Both the position numbers and the translations under genes were made by a program. A stretch of 64,000 bases of DNA from Paraburkholderia ginsengiterrae (GTDB taxonomy: Bacteria; Pseudomonadota; Gammaproteobacteria; Burkholderiales; Burkholderiaceae): NCBI RefSeq assembly GCF_001645125.1, contig NZ_LXKA01000209.1, positions 1 to 64,000 of the forward strand, in the 5' to 3' direction. A model generated the notes under the pieces. It was not told the DNA's origin. It saw nothing but the letters and a program-made list of their open reading frames with translations, and ran no database searches. The first letter of the stretch is position 1, and each line of letters opens with the position of its first letter. Of the stretch, positions 42,837 through 52,680 are shown one piece after another.

Positions 42837-44891
42837 CTACAGATCGAGTACCAGCCTCCGGCTATTGGCACGCGAACAGCAGGGAGTGAAGCGATCGTTC
42901 CTATTCCTCTCGTCGTCGGAGAGAAACACGTCGCGATGCTGCGGTTCGCCTTCCAGCACGCGCGTGACACAAGTGCCGCAGACGCCTTGCTCACACGACG
43001 TCGTAATGTGAATTCCACAATCCGCCAAAGCAGCCATTACCGTCCTGTCTGCAGGGATACAAATAGTCTTGCCGGTGCTTGCAATCGTCACGTCGAATTC
43101 GACATTGCTGTCAGATTCCCTGCGTTCAACGCTGAAATATTCCCTGTGTATACGGCTCTTGTGCCAGCCTTTCTGCAATGCGATGTCGATGACTGCATTC
43201 ATGAATGCTTCGCCGCCGCATACGTATAAGTGCGCTTCGACATCGTGCGTATCGAGAAGCGCGGCCAGATCCAGCCGTTGCTGTTTCTGGTCCTCCGTGA
43301 AGTGGAAGAAACCGCGGTCGGCGAATTTCGAGCGCTTGATGCGGTCGACAAAGGCTGCGCGCGCCGGCGAGCGCGCGAAGTAATGCATTTTGAAATCGGC
43401 TCCGATATCCGCCAGGTGTTCCGCCATGCAAAGAATCGGCGTAATACCGATACCACCCGCGATGAGCAGGGAATGTTTCGCGGATTCCACGAGCGGGAAG
43501 AGATTTTTCGGAGCGCTGACTTCGATTAAGTCGCCTTCCTTGACCTGCTCGTGCATGGCTCGCGACCCACCGCGCGTCGGTTCTGCCCGCATGACGGCAA
43601 TGAGATAGCGATGTCTTTCACGAGGAGGATTGCACAGTGAGTATTGTCGAACCTTTCCGCCGGGTACATGAATATCAATGTGGGAGCCTGCCGTAAACGG
43701 CAGCAGTGCTTTTCCGGCAGGGTCGACAAGTTCAAAAGATTGGATGTTCTCCGCCTCGGCCGTTTTTCTGGACACTTTCAACGCGACCGTCGTTCGAGAC
43801 GGCACGGAAACCGGTCGCCGGTGTTTGCTGCGTAGATAACTGCCGATGCCGGCGTAAGCCAATAAGGGTACAGAGAGCATGCCGATCAGTTGCAGGACTT
43901 GAATAAATCCGCCGCTCAGCCAACCGTAATGCATGGCAAGCGCCGTCAGGTAAATTCGATGACCTAAGCTGTTCTCTGCGTATGGGGTAAAACGCAACAC
44001 TTCGCCTGTGCTCGCATTGAGACTGACATAGGAAAACGCATTTACATGCGGTGCGTTGCGTGCGACAAGATCGATGTTGAAAGCATCCCCGGGCTTGCCA
44101 GGGTAGCGAATGCGGGCATATTTTGGTTGCGGCACCAATGCCTGTGCGCGTTGCCAGAGGGCCTCGACCGGCAGGCTTTGCGTATCCGCCTGCACGACCA
44201 ATCTGGGAGAAGGTGCGGGGGGCTTCGAGGCCGTCAGCGTGTAGAGCGCATCCCTCACGAATTGAAACGATTGCAGTGCGCCGGTGAGCGCTGACGCAAG
44301 TACGATGAGGCTGACATAGACGCCAAGGGTCTTGTGCAGATTGAGCCAGCGCGCGCGACCGGTGAGGTTGGGCTTGATCGTGACGGCGCGCCTGCGTTTA
44401 CGCAACGCCTCTGGAATCCACACAGCCAAGCCGCCACCGACCAGGACAATCGCGAATGTCAGCGCAAGCGTTCCAGCAACGACGCTTCCATTCTCCAGAA
44501 ACTGAAAACTGTGCAGTTTGGCCATCGTACCAAACAGGCCGCCGTAACGATGCTCGCTTCCAAGCACTTCGCCAGTACATGGATTGACGTAGTACCACCG
44601 GTCGTCGCTGAATAGAACACGCGTGCTGGAATCCGCGTCGTCGTATATGCGCACTTGCTTTGGCCGGCCGGCGACTGGATTAGAAGCGCTGGCATTGGTA
44701 ATCAACGTATCGAGCGGTAGGCGCTGTTTGCACGATGCGACTTTGAGCAGGTCGTGGTATATGACGGGTTCGAGCGGCGCCCGAAACAGCATGCCCGCGC
44801 CGGTAACCGCCACCATGACGACGAACAGACCGATGCTCAGGCCTGTCACGCGATGTAACTGACGAATACGCTCACGTAGAGATACACGCAT
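42837..44891 (-). CDS. PepSY-family membrane protein fused to a ferredoxin-type oxidoreductase
   Basis: A 684-residue fusion. Residues 1-370 are a PepSY-associated membrane unit with four helices carrying conserved His residues (QLHRVTGLSIGLF, LNLHKTLGVYVSL, AMHYGWLSGG). Residues about 385-600 are a ferredoxin-reductase-like FAD/NAD module (RQYSLCNPP, LIAGGIGITPILCMAEHLAD, YVCGGEAFM). The C-terminus is a plant-type [2Fe-2S] domain (CEQGVCGTC plus a distal Cys). The Met at 44891 starts the PepSY sequence (MRVSLRERIRQLHRV). It probably moves electrons across the inner membrane to reduce ferric siderophores or other metals. Confidence 0.87.
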   Translation of the reverse strand: MRVSLRERIRQLHRVTGLSIGLFVVMVAVTGAGMLFRAPLEPVIYHDLLKVASCKQRLPLDTLITNASASNPVAGRPKQVRIYDDADSSTRVLFSDDRWYYVNPCTGEVLGSEHRYGGLFGTMAKLHSFQFLENGSVVAGTLALTFAIVLVGGGLAVWIPEALRKRRRAVTIKPNLTGRARWLNLHKTLGVYVSLIVLASALTGALQSFQFVRDALYTLTASKPPAPSPRLVVQADTQSLPVEALWQRAQALVPQPKYARIRYPGKPGDAFNIDLVARNAPHVNAFSYVSLNASTGEVLRFTPYAENSLGHRIYLTALAMHYGWLSGGFIQVLQLIGMLSVPLLAYAGIGSYLRSKHRRPVSVPSRTTVALKVSRKTAEAENIQSFELVDPAGKALLPFTAGSHIDIHVPGGKVRQYSLCNPPRERHRYLIAVMRAEPTRGGSRAMHEQVKEGDLIEVSAPKNLFPLVESAKHSLLIAGGIGITPILCMAEHLADIGADFKMHYFARSPARAAFVDRIKRSKFADRGFFHFTEDQKQQRLDLAALLDTHDVEAHLYVCGGEAFMNAVIDIALQKGWHKSRIHREYFSVERRESDSNVEFDVTIASTGKTICIPADRTVMAALADCGIHITTSCEQGVCGTCVTRVLEGEPQHRDVFLSDDERNRNDRFTPCCSRANSRRLVLDL

Positions 44892-45231
44892 AGGATCCCC
44901 AATAACTTGAATGACGTTGGCTTTGATTGCCAGCCATCGGCTCGGCGATGGCTGCGGAGAAGGATGCGGCGTCCTGCGGTGCCACCAGTCGCTGGAGGTC
45001 AGATGCGAGATACGCGCCCCACGTGGGCTGGTTCTTGGAGAAGGCCATGTCAGGCGGGCTATGGGTATGCGGCAGGTGAACAACGCCCGGCAGTAACATC
45101 GCTGCGAATATCTTGCGATTGGCAACCATGCCTCCTGGCGAGATGCTGCCGAAACAGTACATTAGGAGTAAACCCGATAAGAGAGGAATCCAAATTAATG
45201 TCCTTTGAAACCTAATATCTGTAAGATCCAT
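44872..45231 (-). CDS. small membrane-anchored protein of unknown function
   Basis: A 119-residue frame starting MDLTDIRFQRTLIWIPLLSG, with GGAAG in front of the ATG and one clear membrane helix (LIWIPLLSGLLLMYCFG). A second hydrophobic stretch follows (FAAMLLPGVVHLPHTH). Its 3' end overlaps the start of the PepSY/reductase gene by 20 bp, which suggests coupling. The family is not recognised. It is divergent from the MocR gene. Confidence 0.5.
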   Translation of the reverse strand: MDLTDIRFQRTLIWIPLLSGLLLMYCFGSISPGGMVANRKIFAAMLLPGVVHLPHTHSPPDMAFSKNQPTWGAYLASDLQRLVAPQDAASFSAAIAEPMAGNQSQRHSSYWGSYACIST

Positions 45232-45339
45232 GAATCTTCCGGCGCACTTCGACTTAAGGCTTTGCTCGATGGCGAGACTTGACAGTACGCGTACCCGCGG
45301 CGAACCTATGAGTCCAATTCAAAAAGTTTGATAGGTCCA

Positions 45340-46809
45340 ATGGCTGACTCGTTACTTGCTGACCTCCTGATCGGCCGTCTCCGTCGGGACGGATCCATAC
45401 CCCTACAGATCCAGATCGCGAACGGGATCCGAGACGCGGTATCCGACGGCACTCTGAAGGCTTCCGCACGTTTGCCGTCTTCCCGAACGCTCGCGGCGGC
45501 ATTGGGGGTCTCCCGGATAACCGTTGTAACGGCTTATGACAGGCTGTCGGCCGACGGCTATCTCCATACCGATTCCACGAGCGGTACGCTTGTCTCCGAC
45601 AAATTGCCGCAATCGATGAAGTCAGCGCCTCGGGAATCAACCGCACGAACCCTGTCCGAGCGCGGGGAGCAACTGATACGCGCTCCTGCGGGCATCCAGG
45701 AACGCAAGGGGGCGTTCGTGCCGGGCGTCTGCGATACGGATTATTTTCCTTATCAGATATGGAGGCGCATCCAGAATCGCTATCTCGGGGAGCAGCATGC
45801 GGACCTCATGGGCTACTCCAATCCAGGCGGATATCTCCCGTTGCGTCGCGCGCTGGCTGAGTATTTACGCGTATCGCGCGCGGTTCGGGCCTCCCCGGAA
45901 CAGATCATCGTAACAATGGGGAGCAATCAGTCGATTGACCTTTGCTCACGCATGCTGGCCGACGTGGGTGAACTGGCCTATGTTGAAAACCCTTGCCACT
46001 GGGCAACGCCAATCCTGTTGCGCGCCAACGGGCTGGAAGTGGAGGCTATTGATGTCGACAGTAACGGTATGAAGCTCGAACGATGTTTGCGCCGACCTCG
46101 ACTCGTAGTGATGACCCCATCGCATCAGTTTCCAATGGGGGTGACGTTGTCGGACGAACGGCGTGCCTGTCTGCGTGTGGCCGCTGAGCGCTGGGACGCA
46201 TTCGTTCTGGAAGACGACTATGACAGTGAATTCCGATATGACCAGCGTCCGCTTCCGTCTCTTCAAGGCGTCGATGAAAACGGCCGTGTCATTCTGATGG
46301 GAACGTTTAGTAAGGTCATGTATCCCGGCATGAGGCTCAGCTATATAGTCGTTCCGCCCGACCTGGTCGATTCCTTCGCAGCCGCTTCGTTGCGCTTATA
46401 CAGACCAGGGCACCTTTCCTTGCAGGCAGCAATGGCAGACTTTATGGCGGACGGGCATTTCTCGACGCACATTCGGCGGATGCGCGATATCTACGGTGCG
46501 AGACAATCGGAATTGCTGCGATGTCTGGACCAGTGCTTTGGCGATGCACTTGAAACGTCACGGAACGCGGCGGGGCTGCATATGACAATCAGGATCCGGG
46601 ATCTGGTTGACTTCGATACGACTGTATCGCGATCGCTTGAACAGGGAATTTACCTTCGCAGGCTGCATACGTTCAATCAAGGCGATTCAGGATTTCGTGA
46701 CGGATTTCTGTTGGGGTTTGGCGCGCTCGATATCGAAGCCATCCGTCCCGCTGTCCAGACCTTCGCACGGATCGTCGAGAGCGTAATGTCCGTGCCGGAT
46801 TCGCGGTAA
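45340..46809 (+). CDS. MocR/PdxR-type regulator (GntR DNA-binding domain plus aminotransferase fold)
   Basis: A 489-residue regulator. Residues about 10-75 are a GntR winged helix (PLQIQIANGIRDAVSDGTLK, then LPSSRTLAAALGVSRITVVT). Residues 130-480 are a fold-type-I aminotransferase domain with the PLP-site pattern LEDDYDSEF and the Lys segment MGTFSKVMYPGMRLSY. The ATG at 45340 is preferred over a TTG at 45328. It is divergent from the 119-residue membrane protein and PepSY gene. MocR proteins use PLP as a sensor and usually regulate the adjacent divergent operon. Confidence 0.9.
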   Translation: MADSLLADLLIGRLRRDGSIPLQIQIANGIRDAVSDGTLKASARLPSSRTLAAALGVSRITVVTAYDRLSADGYLHTDSTSGTLVSDKLPQSMKSAPRESTARTLSERGEQLIRAPAGIQERKGAFVPGVCDTDYFPYQIWRRIQNRYLGEQHADLMGYSNPGGYLPLRRALAEYLRVSRAVRASPEQIIVTMGSNQSIDLCSRMLADVGELAYVENPCHWATPILLRANGLEVEAIDVDSNGMKLERCLRRPRLVVMTPSHQFPMGVTLSDERRACLRVAAERWDAFVLEDDYDSEFRYDQRPLPSLQGVDENGRVILMGTFSKVMYPGMRLSYIVVPPDLVDSFAAASLRLYRPGHLSLQAAMADFMADGHFSTHIRRMRDIYGARQSELLRCLDQCFGDALETSRNAAGLHMTIRIRDLVDFDTTVSRSLEQGIYLRRLHTFNQGDSGFRDGFLLGFGALDIEAIRPAVQTFARIVESVMSVPDSR

Positions 46810-46864
46810 TGCCCCTCAGACACTTCTCGGCAAGCGTCATACAGCCAGTCGAGGCATCGAGATT

Positions 46865-47107
46865 TTATCCAATGGAATGATCAGGTCTTTTCCCATTCGA
46901 CTTCAGGATTTCTCCGATGTAGGACCGTCCCGTCTCCGGCATGCGTCGAAATTCAGGCGACTCGCTGGGCAGGAGCATCCTGTCGAGCGTATGCGTGGCC
47001 AAGCTGACGCGCCGCGCGAAGTCATCACGGCCCATGCCTAGCTGTTTCATCGCGAAGCGCAGAAAGTCCTGCTGAGCGAGGTCAGAAAATCTCTCCGATG
47101 TTGCCAT
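46865..47107 (-). CDS. small HTH-like protein of unknown function
   Basis: An 80-residue protein with GGAGCGTTAG before the ATG. It contains MKQLGMGRDDFARRVSLATH followed by TLDRMLLP and the tail YIGEILKSNG, which looks like a short helix-turn-helix repressor-type domain common in plasmid- and integrase-associated genes. An A/T-rich intergenic region lies upstream. It sits between the MocR gene and the broken tyrosine recombinase, so it may be cargo or control DNA of a former integrated element. Confidence 0.55.
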   Translation of the reverse strand: MATSERFSDLAQQDFLRFAMKQLGMGRDDFARRVSLATHTLDRMLLPSESPEFRRMPETGRSYIGEILKSNGKRPDHSIG

Positions 47108-47135
47108 CTAACGCTCCTAATATTAATATGTATAA

Positions 47136-47345
47136 CTACATTATTGTTATTTTTGTCTGAATCGGTACCCATTCCACCGGCCGACCCGTCGCCGCTCCCT
47201 GCTGGTCACGCTCGATATGGAGTTCGCGTATGGCCTTGTGCGTTATTACCTGGGCATCTGTGCGCTGCGCGAGTTGTTTCGCTCGCTTCAGCGCCTCTAC
47301 CTGGTAGAGTGGTCGCCCGGCCGTTGGAAACTGCCGGGCGCTCAA
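47136..47345 (-). CDS. small hypothetical protein, possibly frameshifted
   Basis: A 69-residue frame with a TTG start and the helical segment YQVEALKRAKQLAQRTDAQV. A neighbouring frame (47206-47397) begins with a better ATG (MKMDWQPGDPPAAKMRMLE) and could supply the true N-terminus if one base were missing near 47305-47320. It lies just upstream of the 80-residue gene on the same strand. No family is recognised. Confidence 0.3.
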   Translation of the reverse strand: MSARQFPTAGRPLYQVEALKRAKQLAQRTDAQVITHKAIRELHIERDQQGAATGRPVEWVPIQTKITIM

Positions 47346-47397
47346 GCATTCGCATCTTCGCGGCTGGCGGGTCGCCGGGTTGCCAATCCATTTTCAT

Positions 47398-47954
47398 GTG
47401 GCCGCCGCGGCTGAGCTCAATTGATTTCCATGCGTTACTCAGCCAATCCCACCGCTCGCTCGCCGAAGGTCAATAGGTTCGCCAGACGCGCGTCGTTGTC
47501 TTGCCCAAGGTGATCGTACAAGCGCGGCACGTAACTCTGCCTTCGGACCTTTGCAGAGTTTGGACCCGGCGTCAAAACCAATGCGTCGGCAAGCTCGGCG
47601 GTGATGATTCGGCTTTCTCATTCAAAGTTTCGAAGGAATCCTCAGATCGATACCGTCCGGCGTGCAGCCGTGACTCATCGCGGTTGTCCCGATGAAATGC
47701 GTGCGGTCGGCATTGATCGACGAGTGGATTGATAGAGATCTTGAAGTCACGAATGGGATGCGGATCGTTCCATAGTACTAACTGACGGCGCGCAATTGCA
47801 TCGTCAAATACATGCCGAAAGAAGGCGTATGTCGCAAATTGCAATGGGCTGGAGGCATTTTCTGCTGTGAGCGCTCAACATTCTGAGGCCACCTTTTCGC
47901 GCTCGAACCGACTTTCCCGATCGCGACGATCCGTCACCGACCATCGGACAAGAC
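47398..47954. other. no supported gene
   Basis: Short frames exist, the longest on the minus strand at 47572-47844 (with the segment NDPHPIRDFKISINPLVDQ), but none has a start signal or a recognisable family. The interval borders the 3' end of the broken recombinase and is probably decayed cargo of a former mobile element. Confidence 0.4.
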
Positions 47955-49133
47955 CTACCATTCGATGCGGTGATTTTCCTCGGTCTCGCGGTGGCGCTCT
48001 TCATCGGGCGTGTGCAGATAAGGATTCGTGCTTGTCAGCGACGCGTGGCGCAGGTTGTCGCGCACGGTCCGCAGATCGGCGCCACCGTCGGCCATGTGCA
48101 ATCCGGCGGTATGGCGCAGCTAGTGGGCGGAGGCCTGTTCGAGCAGAGCGGCCTGCCTCGCGGAGGCATCGCCGCGTAGCCGGAGCCGCCCCGCTGCGCC
48201 GGCAAAAATACTCTTGACGACGGTGTGCAGCGCGGCGCTCGTCAGCGGCTTCATGGATCTGCCAAGCGGCAGCACGAGTGGCGTGTCGTCATGCCGCGAG
48301 GGCAGGGTGGGCAGGCCGCGCTCCCGCCGGTAGCGCCCCAGTTCCACCATCATTTCCGCGGAGGCCGGCACCAGCCCTTCCTTGTCGCCCTTGCCCAGCA
48401 CCTCGAGCCACCAGCGCTCGTGGCCATCCGCGTCGCGGCGGCAGAAGTAGTCTCCCATGGTGTTGCCGCTGACCTCGGAGATGCGCAGGCTGCCGCGATA
48501 GAACAGCGTGAACAGCCACCGTGCGCATAGGTAGCGTTCGCGCTCGCGGGGGGTGTCCTTCGGCAGGCTATCGATATAGGCCTTGACTTCCTGCCACAGC
48601 TCGCGGTCGAGATAACGCGTGATCCGGGGCTTTGAGCGGCGCACACGCTGCCGCGACAACGACAGGGGGTTGCCCGCCAGATAGCCCGCTTCGACGAGCC
48701 ACGCGAAGAGCGCATTGATGATCACCATCGTCTGGTACTGGCTGCTCGGCCGGAGCGTTTTGTAGAACGGTCGCCACCGTGGGTCGTGCCGCGGGTACTT
48801 GCGACCGGCGTCGGCAACCCAGCGCGCGTGCGGCTGCGGGTCCTTCAGGAATTCCCGGAACAGTAGCAGGTCCTCGTGAGTGAGCGACGACAGCGGTTTG
48901 CCCAGTTGCACGATCGCCGATAGCAGCGGCCGTTCGGCTTCCTTGCGGTAGTTTTCAAAGGTGGTCCTTTTGTCGGCGACGCGCGTGTAGACCGTAATAA
49001 AAGTGTCAACACCCCGGTCTAGCAACGACGCGGCGAGGCGGTCGATTCCCAACGACCGGCTGGGCGCCGTAGTTGACACAATTCCTAGCGTAACGGAGAC
49101 AGATTCCCTTCGTTCTACGGCTTTTGCAAACAC
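47955..49133 (-). pseudogene. tyrosine-type site-specific recombinase interrupted by an amber codon
   Basis: The 393-codon gene encodes an integrase with an N-terminal SAM-like domain (FENYRKEAERPLLSAIVQLG) and a catalytic domain with the first Arg in RGSLRISEVS. At 48120-48122 a TAG follows SAH; the next codons read LRHTAGLHMADG and then ASLTSTNPYLHT, with the nucleophile Tyr, ending RIEW at 47955. The TAG falls inside the HxxR box, where related enzymes have Trp (TGG). The product would stop before the nucleophile and be inactive. It implies that an integrated element was once active next to the pnt operon. Confidence 0.85.
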
Positions 49134-49256
49134 AAATCCTTGGACAAGCGCGAACGGGCAACGCTAGTTTGCCGACGCTCGCGGACGCTGCTTGAACGAA
49201 GAGCTTCCGATTGCTTTCCTACCGAACTGGTTTCATCGATCACGTCACGTCAATTG

Positions 49257-49264
49257 GTGATCAC
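49257..49264. promoter_or_regulatory. GTGATCAC palindrome
   Basis: A perfect 8-bp palindrome in the context TTGGTGATCACAAC in the long region upstream of pntAA. Related sites lie at 49324-49339, 56027-56041 and 56152-56159, so a common dimeric regulator is possible. Confidence 0.35.
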
Positions 49265-49323
49265 AACACACGATTGATGACTAATAATGACGTAAAATCC
49301 GGCGTTTTTTTGAAGTAGTATTG

Positions 49324-49339
49324 ATATGTGATCACATAT
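49324..49339. promoter_or_regulatory. 16-bp perfect palindrome around GTGATCAC
   Basis: ATATGTGATCACATAT is perfectly symmetrical. It stands 60 bp after another GTGATCAC, in an A/T-rich stretch typical of a promoter, about 110 bp before a small possible gene and 400 bp before pntAA. GntR-type or similar dimeric regulators are candidates. Confidence 0.45.
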
Positions 49340-49448
49340 AAAGTACGATTGATTGCCCGAGAATTCTGGTTGCGGCCGACGCGGTCGGGCTAGCTTCAAA
49401 CATCTGAGGGACGAATTCGGGACTCTTGCGCAGTTTGTGGAGGAGTGA

Positions 49449-49721
49449 ATGATGGACGGCACGAGCGACTTCCAACAGGTCCGGCTGGGCGCGGCTGCGG
49501 CTGCAAACGCAGAGGACGCTGCTCTCTGGCGCTGGTTTTCGGAGTTGTTTGAGGATCAACGAATTCGGTGGTGTCGTGCCGAGATTGGTTGGCGCGTAAC
49601 AGTCGATCATAGACATGTGGCTACTGAGCTGACCTTCGATGCGGGAATACGCGCGGCAAAGGCCAAAAACAGATGCGTCGCCAGTGCAGCGCAAGCGCAG
49701 TCCAAAGAACGTAGTTCATAA
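49449..49721 (+). CDS. possible 90-residue protein upstream of pntAA
   Basis: The frame starts MMDGTSDFQQVRLGAAAAA after a strong GGAGGAGTGA ribosome site and ends 16 bp before pntAA. It contains ALWRWFSELFEDQRIRWCRA and HVATELTFDAGIRAAKAKN, a charged, helix-rich sequence without a recognised family. Position and ribosome site favour translation with the pnt operon, but the sequence is not known to me. Confidence 0.4.
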   Translation: MMDGTSDFQQVRLGAAAAANAEDAALWRWFSELFEDQRIRWCRAEIGWRVTVDHRHVATELTFDAGIRAAKAKNRCVASAAQAQSKERSS

Positions 49722-49737
49722 AGAGGCATGTGCATAA

Positions 49738-50880
49738 ATGAACATCGGAATACCAGCCGAGACGCGCGCGCACGAAACCCGCGTCGCCGCGACGCCCGAA
49801 ACGGTCAGGAAGTATGTGACCCAGGGCCACCGGGTCACCATTCAGGGCGGCGCCGGTACCGGCGCAAGCTTTCCTGACGAACTCTTTACAGCCGCGGGCG
49901 CGGAAATCGTCGATGCGCCGACGGCCTTCGGCGCCGATCTCGTCCTGAAGGTCCAGTCACCGACCGACGCCGAACTGCCGCTGATGAAGCGCGGCGCGAC
50001 GCTCGTCGGCATGCTCGATCCTTTCAACGCTGAAAACGCCCAGAAGCTGGCCGCGGCCGGCGTCACCGCGTTCGCCCTCGAAGCCGCGCCGCGCACCACG
50101 CGCGCGCAAAGCCTCGACGTGCTGTCGTCACAGGCCAACATCGCCGGGTACAAGGCGGTGCTGCTGGCCGCCACGCTCTATCCGCGCTTCATGCCGATGC
50201 TGATGACCGCTGCCGGCACCGTCAAAGCCGCGCGCGTGCTGATTCTCGGCGCGGGCGTGGCCGGTCTGCAGGCGATTGCTACTGCGAAGCGCCTGGGCGC
50301 GGTGATCGAAGCGTCCGACGTGCGTCCGGCCGTCAAGGAGCAGATCGAATCGCTCGGCGCGAAGTTCCTCGACGTGCCCTACGAAACCGATGAGGAGCGC
50401 GAAGCCGCGCAGGGCGTCGGCGGCTACGCACGGCCGATGCCGCCTTCGTGGCTCACGCGCCAGTCGGCACTGGTGCACGAGCGGGCCAAGCAGGCCGACG
50501 TGGTGATTTCCACGGCGCTGATCCCGGGCCGCGCCGCGCCGACGCTGATTTCGGTCGAAACCGTGCAGGCGATGAAACCGGGCTCGGTGCTCATCGACCT
50601 CGCCGCCGGACGCGGTGCCGAGTACGAAGGCCGGCGCGGCGGCAACTGCCCGCTCACCGAAGCGGACCAGGTCGTGGTCAAACATGGCGTGACGATCGTC
50701 GGCCATACGAATCTGGCCTCGATGGTGCCCGCCGACGCGTCGTCCCTGTACGCGCGCAACCTGCTCGACTTCCTCAAGCTGATCATCACCAAGGAAGGCG
50801 CCCTGAACATCGATCTCGCGGACGACATCGTCGCGGCCACGCTGCTGGCGCGCGACGGCGAAGTCACGCGCAAGGCATAG
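49738..50880 (+). CDS. pntAA: NAD(P) transhydrogenase subunit alpha part 1
   Basis: A 380-residue soluble NAD(H)-binding domain I of the proton-translocating transhydrogenase. It begins [20 protein letters not shown] and shows the Rossmann motif [22 protein letters not shown] and the RQDEN-type region [20 protein letters not shown]. The split into separate alpha-1, alpha-2 and beta genes is usual in beta-proteobacteria. The complex uses the proton gradient to make NADPH from NADH at the inner membrane. It starts the three-gene operon. Confidence 0.96.
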   Translation: MNIGIPAETRAHETRVAATPETVRKYVTQGHRVTIQGGAGTGASFPDELFTAAGAEIVDAPTAFGADLVLKVQSPTDAELPLMKRGATLVGMLDPFNAENAQKLAAAGVTAFALEAAPRTTRAQSLDVLSSQANIAGYKAVLLAATLYPRFMPMLMTAAGTVKAARVLILGAGVAGLQAIATAKRLGAVIEASDVRPAVKEQIESLGAKFLDVPYETDEEREAAQGVGGYARPMPPSWLTRQSALVHERAKQADVVISTALIPGRAAPTLISVETVQAMKPGSVLIDLAAGRGAEYEGRRGGNCPLTEADQVVVKHGVTIVGHTNLASMVPADASSLYARNLLDFLKLIITKEGALNIDLADDIVAATLLARDGEVTRKA

Positions 50881-50890
50881 GAGAACGGCG

Positions 50891-51217
50891 ATGGAAGTCA
50901 TCAACCACACCGTCATCAACCTGATCATCTTCGTGCTGGCGATCTACGTCGGCTACCACGTGGTCTGGAACGTCACACCCGCGCTCCACACGCCGCTGAT
51001 GGCGGTGACCAACGCGATCTCGGCCATCGTGATCGTCGGCGCAATGCTGGCCGCGGGGCTCACGCTCGGCGCGCCGGGCAAGTTCTTCGGCACGCTGGCC
51101 GTCGCGCTCGCGGCGGTGAACGTGTTCGGCGGCTTTCTCGTGACAAGGCGAATGCTGGAGATGTTCCGCAAGAAAGAACCGAAGAAGCTCCCCGCAGCCG
51201 GCAAGGAGAACGCGTAA
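50891..51217 (+). CDS. pntAB: NAD(P) transhydrogenase subunit alpha part 2
   Basis: A 108-residue membrane part of the alpha subunit with three hydrophobic helices ([37 protein letters not shown] and a third ending with [11 protein letters not shown]). AGGAGAACGGCG precedes the ATG. It lies 10 bp after pntAA, and its last base is the first base of the pntB start codon. Confidence 0.95.
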   Translation: MEVINHTVINLIIFVLAIYVGYHVVWNVTPALHTPLMAVTNAISAIVIVGAMLAAGLTLGAPGKFFGTLAVALAAVNVFGGFLVTRRMLEMFRKKEPKKLPAAGKENA

Positions 51218-52668
51218 TGAGTCTGAACGTCGTCACGCTGCTTTATCTGGTCGCGTCGGTCTGCTTCATCCAGGCGCTCAAGGGGCTGTCCAATCCGAAG
51301 ACGGCACGCACCGGCAATACCTTTGGCATGGTCGGGATGGCGATTGCGATCCTCACCACCATCGCGCTGATCTCCAAACAGGCTGAAGTGCTCGGCTCGA
51401 ATCTCGGGCTGGGGCTCGGCCTGCTGCTGGTCGGGCTGGTGGTTGGCGGCGCGATCGGCGCGTTCGTCGCCGCGCGCGTGGAAATGACCAAGATGCCCGA
51501 ACTGGTCGCGGCGATGCACTCGCTGATCGGTATGGCTGCCGTATGTATCGCCTATGCGGTGGTGTCGGAACCAGCCGCGTTCGGGCTGGGTGTAGAGGAG
51601 GGCATTGCGGGCTTCCTGCCGTACGGCAACCGCGTCGAGCTCTTTATCGGCACGTTCGTCGGTGCGATTACGTTTAGCGGTTCGGTGATCGCGTTCGGCA
51701 AGCTCTCGGGCAAGTACAAGTTCCGGCTGTTCCAGGGCGCGCCGGTGGTGTACGGCGGCCAGCATCTGATCAACCTGATGCTGGCGATCGCGATGATCGG
51801 CTTCGGCGTGATCTTCTTCCTCACGCAGTCGTGGTTGCCGTTCATCATCATGACGCTGATCGCGTTCGTGCTGGGGGTGCTGATCATCATCCCGATCGGC
51901 GGCGCGGACATGCCGGTGGTGGTGTCGATGCTGAACTCGTATTCGGGGTGGGCGGCGGCGGGCATCGGCTTCTCGCTGAACAATCCGATGCTGATCATCG
52001 CGGGCTCGCTGGTGGGCTCGTCCGGTGCGATCCTGTCGTACATCATGTGCAAGGCGATGAACCGCTCGTTCTTCAACGTGATTCTCGGCGGCTTCGGCAA
52101 CGAGGCGGGCGCGGCGGTGGCAGGCGGGTCGGCCGAGCAGCGTCCGGTGAAATCGGGTTCGGCGGACGACGCGTCGTTCATGCTCGGCAATGCGGAAACT
52201 GTGGTGATCGTGCCGGGTTACGGTCTGGCGGTGGCGCGCGCGCAGCATGCGCTGAAGGAACTCACGGACAAGCTGGTCGAGAAGGGCATCGAGGTGAAGT
52301 ACGCGATTCACCCGGTGGCCGGGCGCATGCCGGGGCACATGAACGTGCTGCTCGCCGAAGCCGAAGTGCCATACGACATGGTGTTCGAGATGGACGACAT
52401 CAACGGCGAGTTCGGCCAGGTCGACGTGGTGCTGGTGCTGGGCGCGAACGACGTGGTGAACCCGGCGGCGAAGAACGATCCGAAGTCGCCGATCGCGGGC
52501 ATGCCGATTATCGAGGCGTATAAGGCGCGCACGGTGATCGTGAACAAGCGCTCGATGGCGGCGGGCTACGCCGGTCTCGACAACGACCTGTTCTACATGG
52601 ACAAGACGATGATGGTGTTCGGCGATGCGAAGAAGGTGATCGAGGATATGGTGAAGGCGGCCGGATAG
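51217..52668 (+). CDS. pntB: NAD(P) transhydrogenase subunit beta
   Basis: A 483-residue protein with about eight N-terminal membrane helices (residues 1-260) and the C-terminal NADP(H)-binding domain III (VVIVPGYGLAVARAQHAL, YAIHPVAGRMPGHMNVLLAE, NKRSMAAGYAGLDNDLF). All family landmarks are intact. It completes the transhydrogenase and overlaps pntAB by one base. Confidence 0.96.
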   Translation: MSLNVVTLLYLVASVCFIQALKGLSNPKTARTGNTFGMVGMAIAILTTIALISKQAEVLGSNLGLGLGLLLVGLVVGGAIGAFVAARVEMTKMPELVAAMHSLIGMAAVCIAYAVVSEPAAFGLGVEEGIAGFLPYGNRVELFIGTFVGAITFSGSVIAFGKLSGKYKFRLFQGAPVVYGGQHLINLMLAIAMIGFGVIFFLTQSWLPFIIMTLIAFVLGVLIIIPIGGADMPVVVSMLNSYSGWAAAGIGFSLNNPMLIIAGSLVGSSGAILSYIMCKAMNRSFFNVILGGFGNEAGAAVAGGSAEQRPVKSGSADDASFMLGNAETVVIVPGYGLAVARAQHALKELTDKLVEKGIEVKYAIHPVAGRMPGHMNVLLAEAEVPYDMVFEMDDINGEFGQVDVVLVLGANDVVNPAAKNDPKSPIAGMPIIEAYKARTVIVNKRSMAAGYAGLDNDLFYMDKTMMVFGDAKKVIEDMVKAAG

Positions 52669-52680
52669 GAGGTGAGCGCG

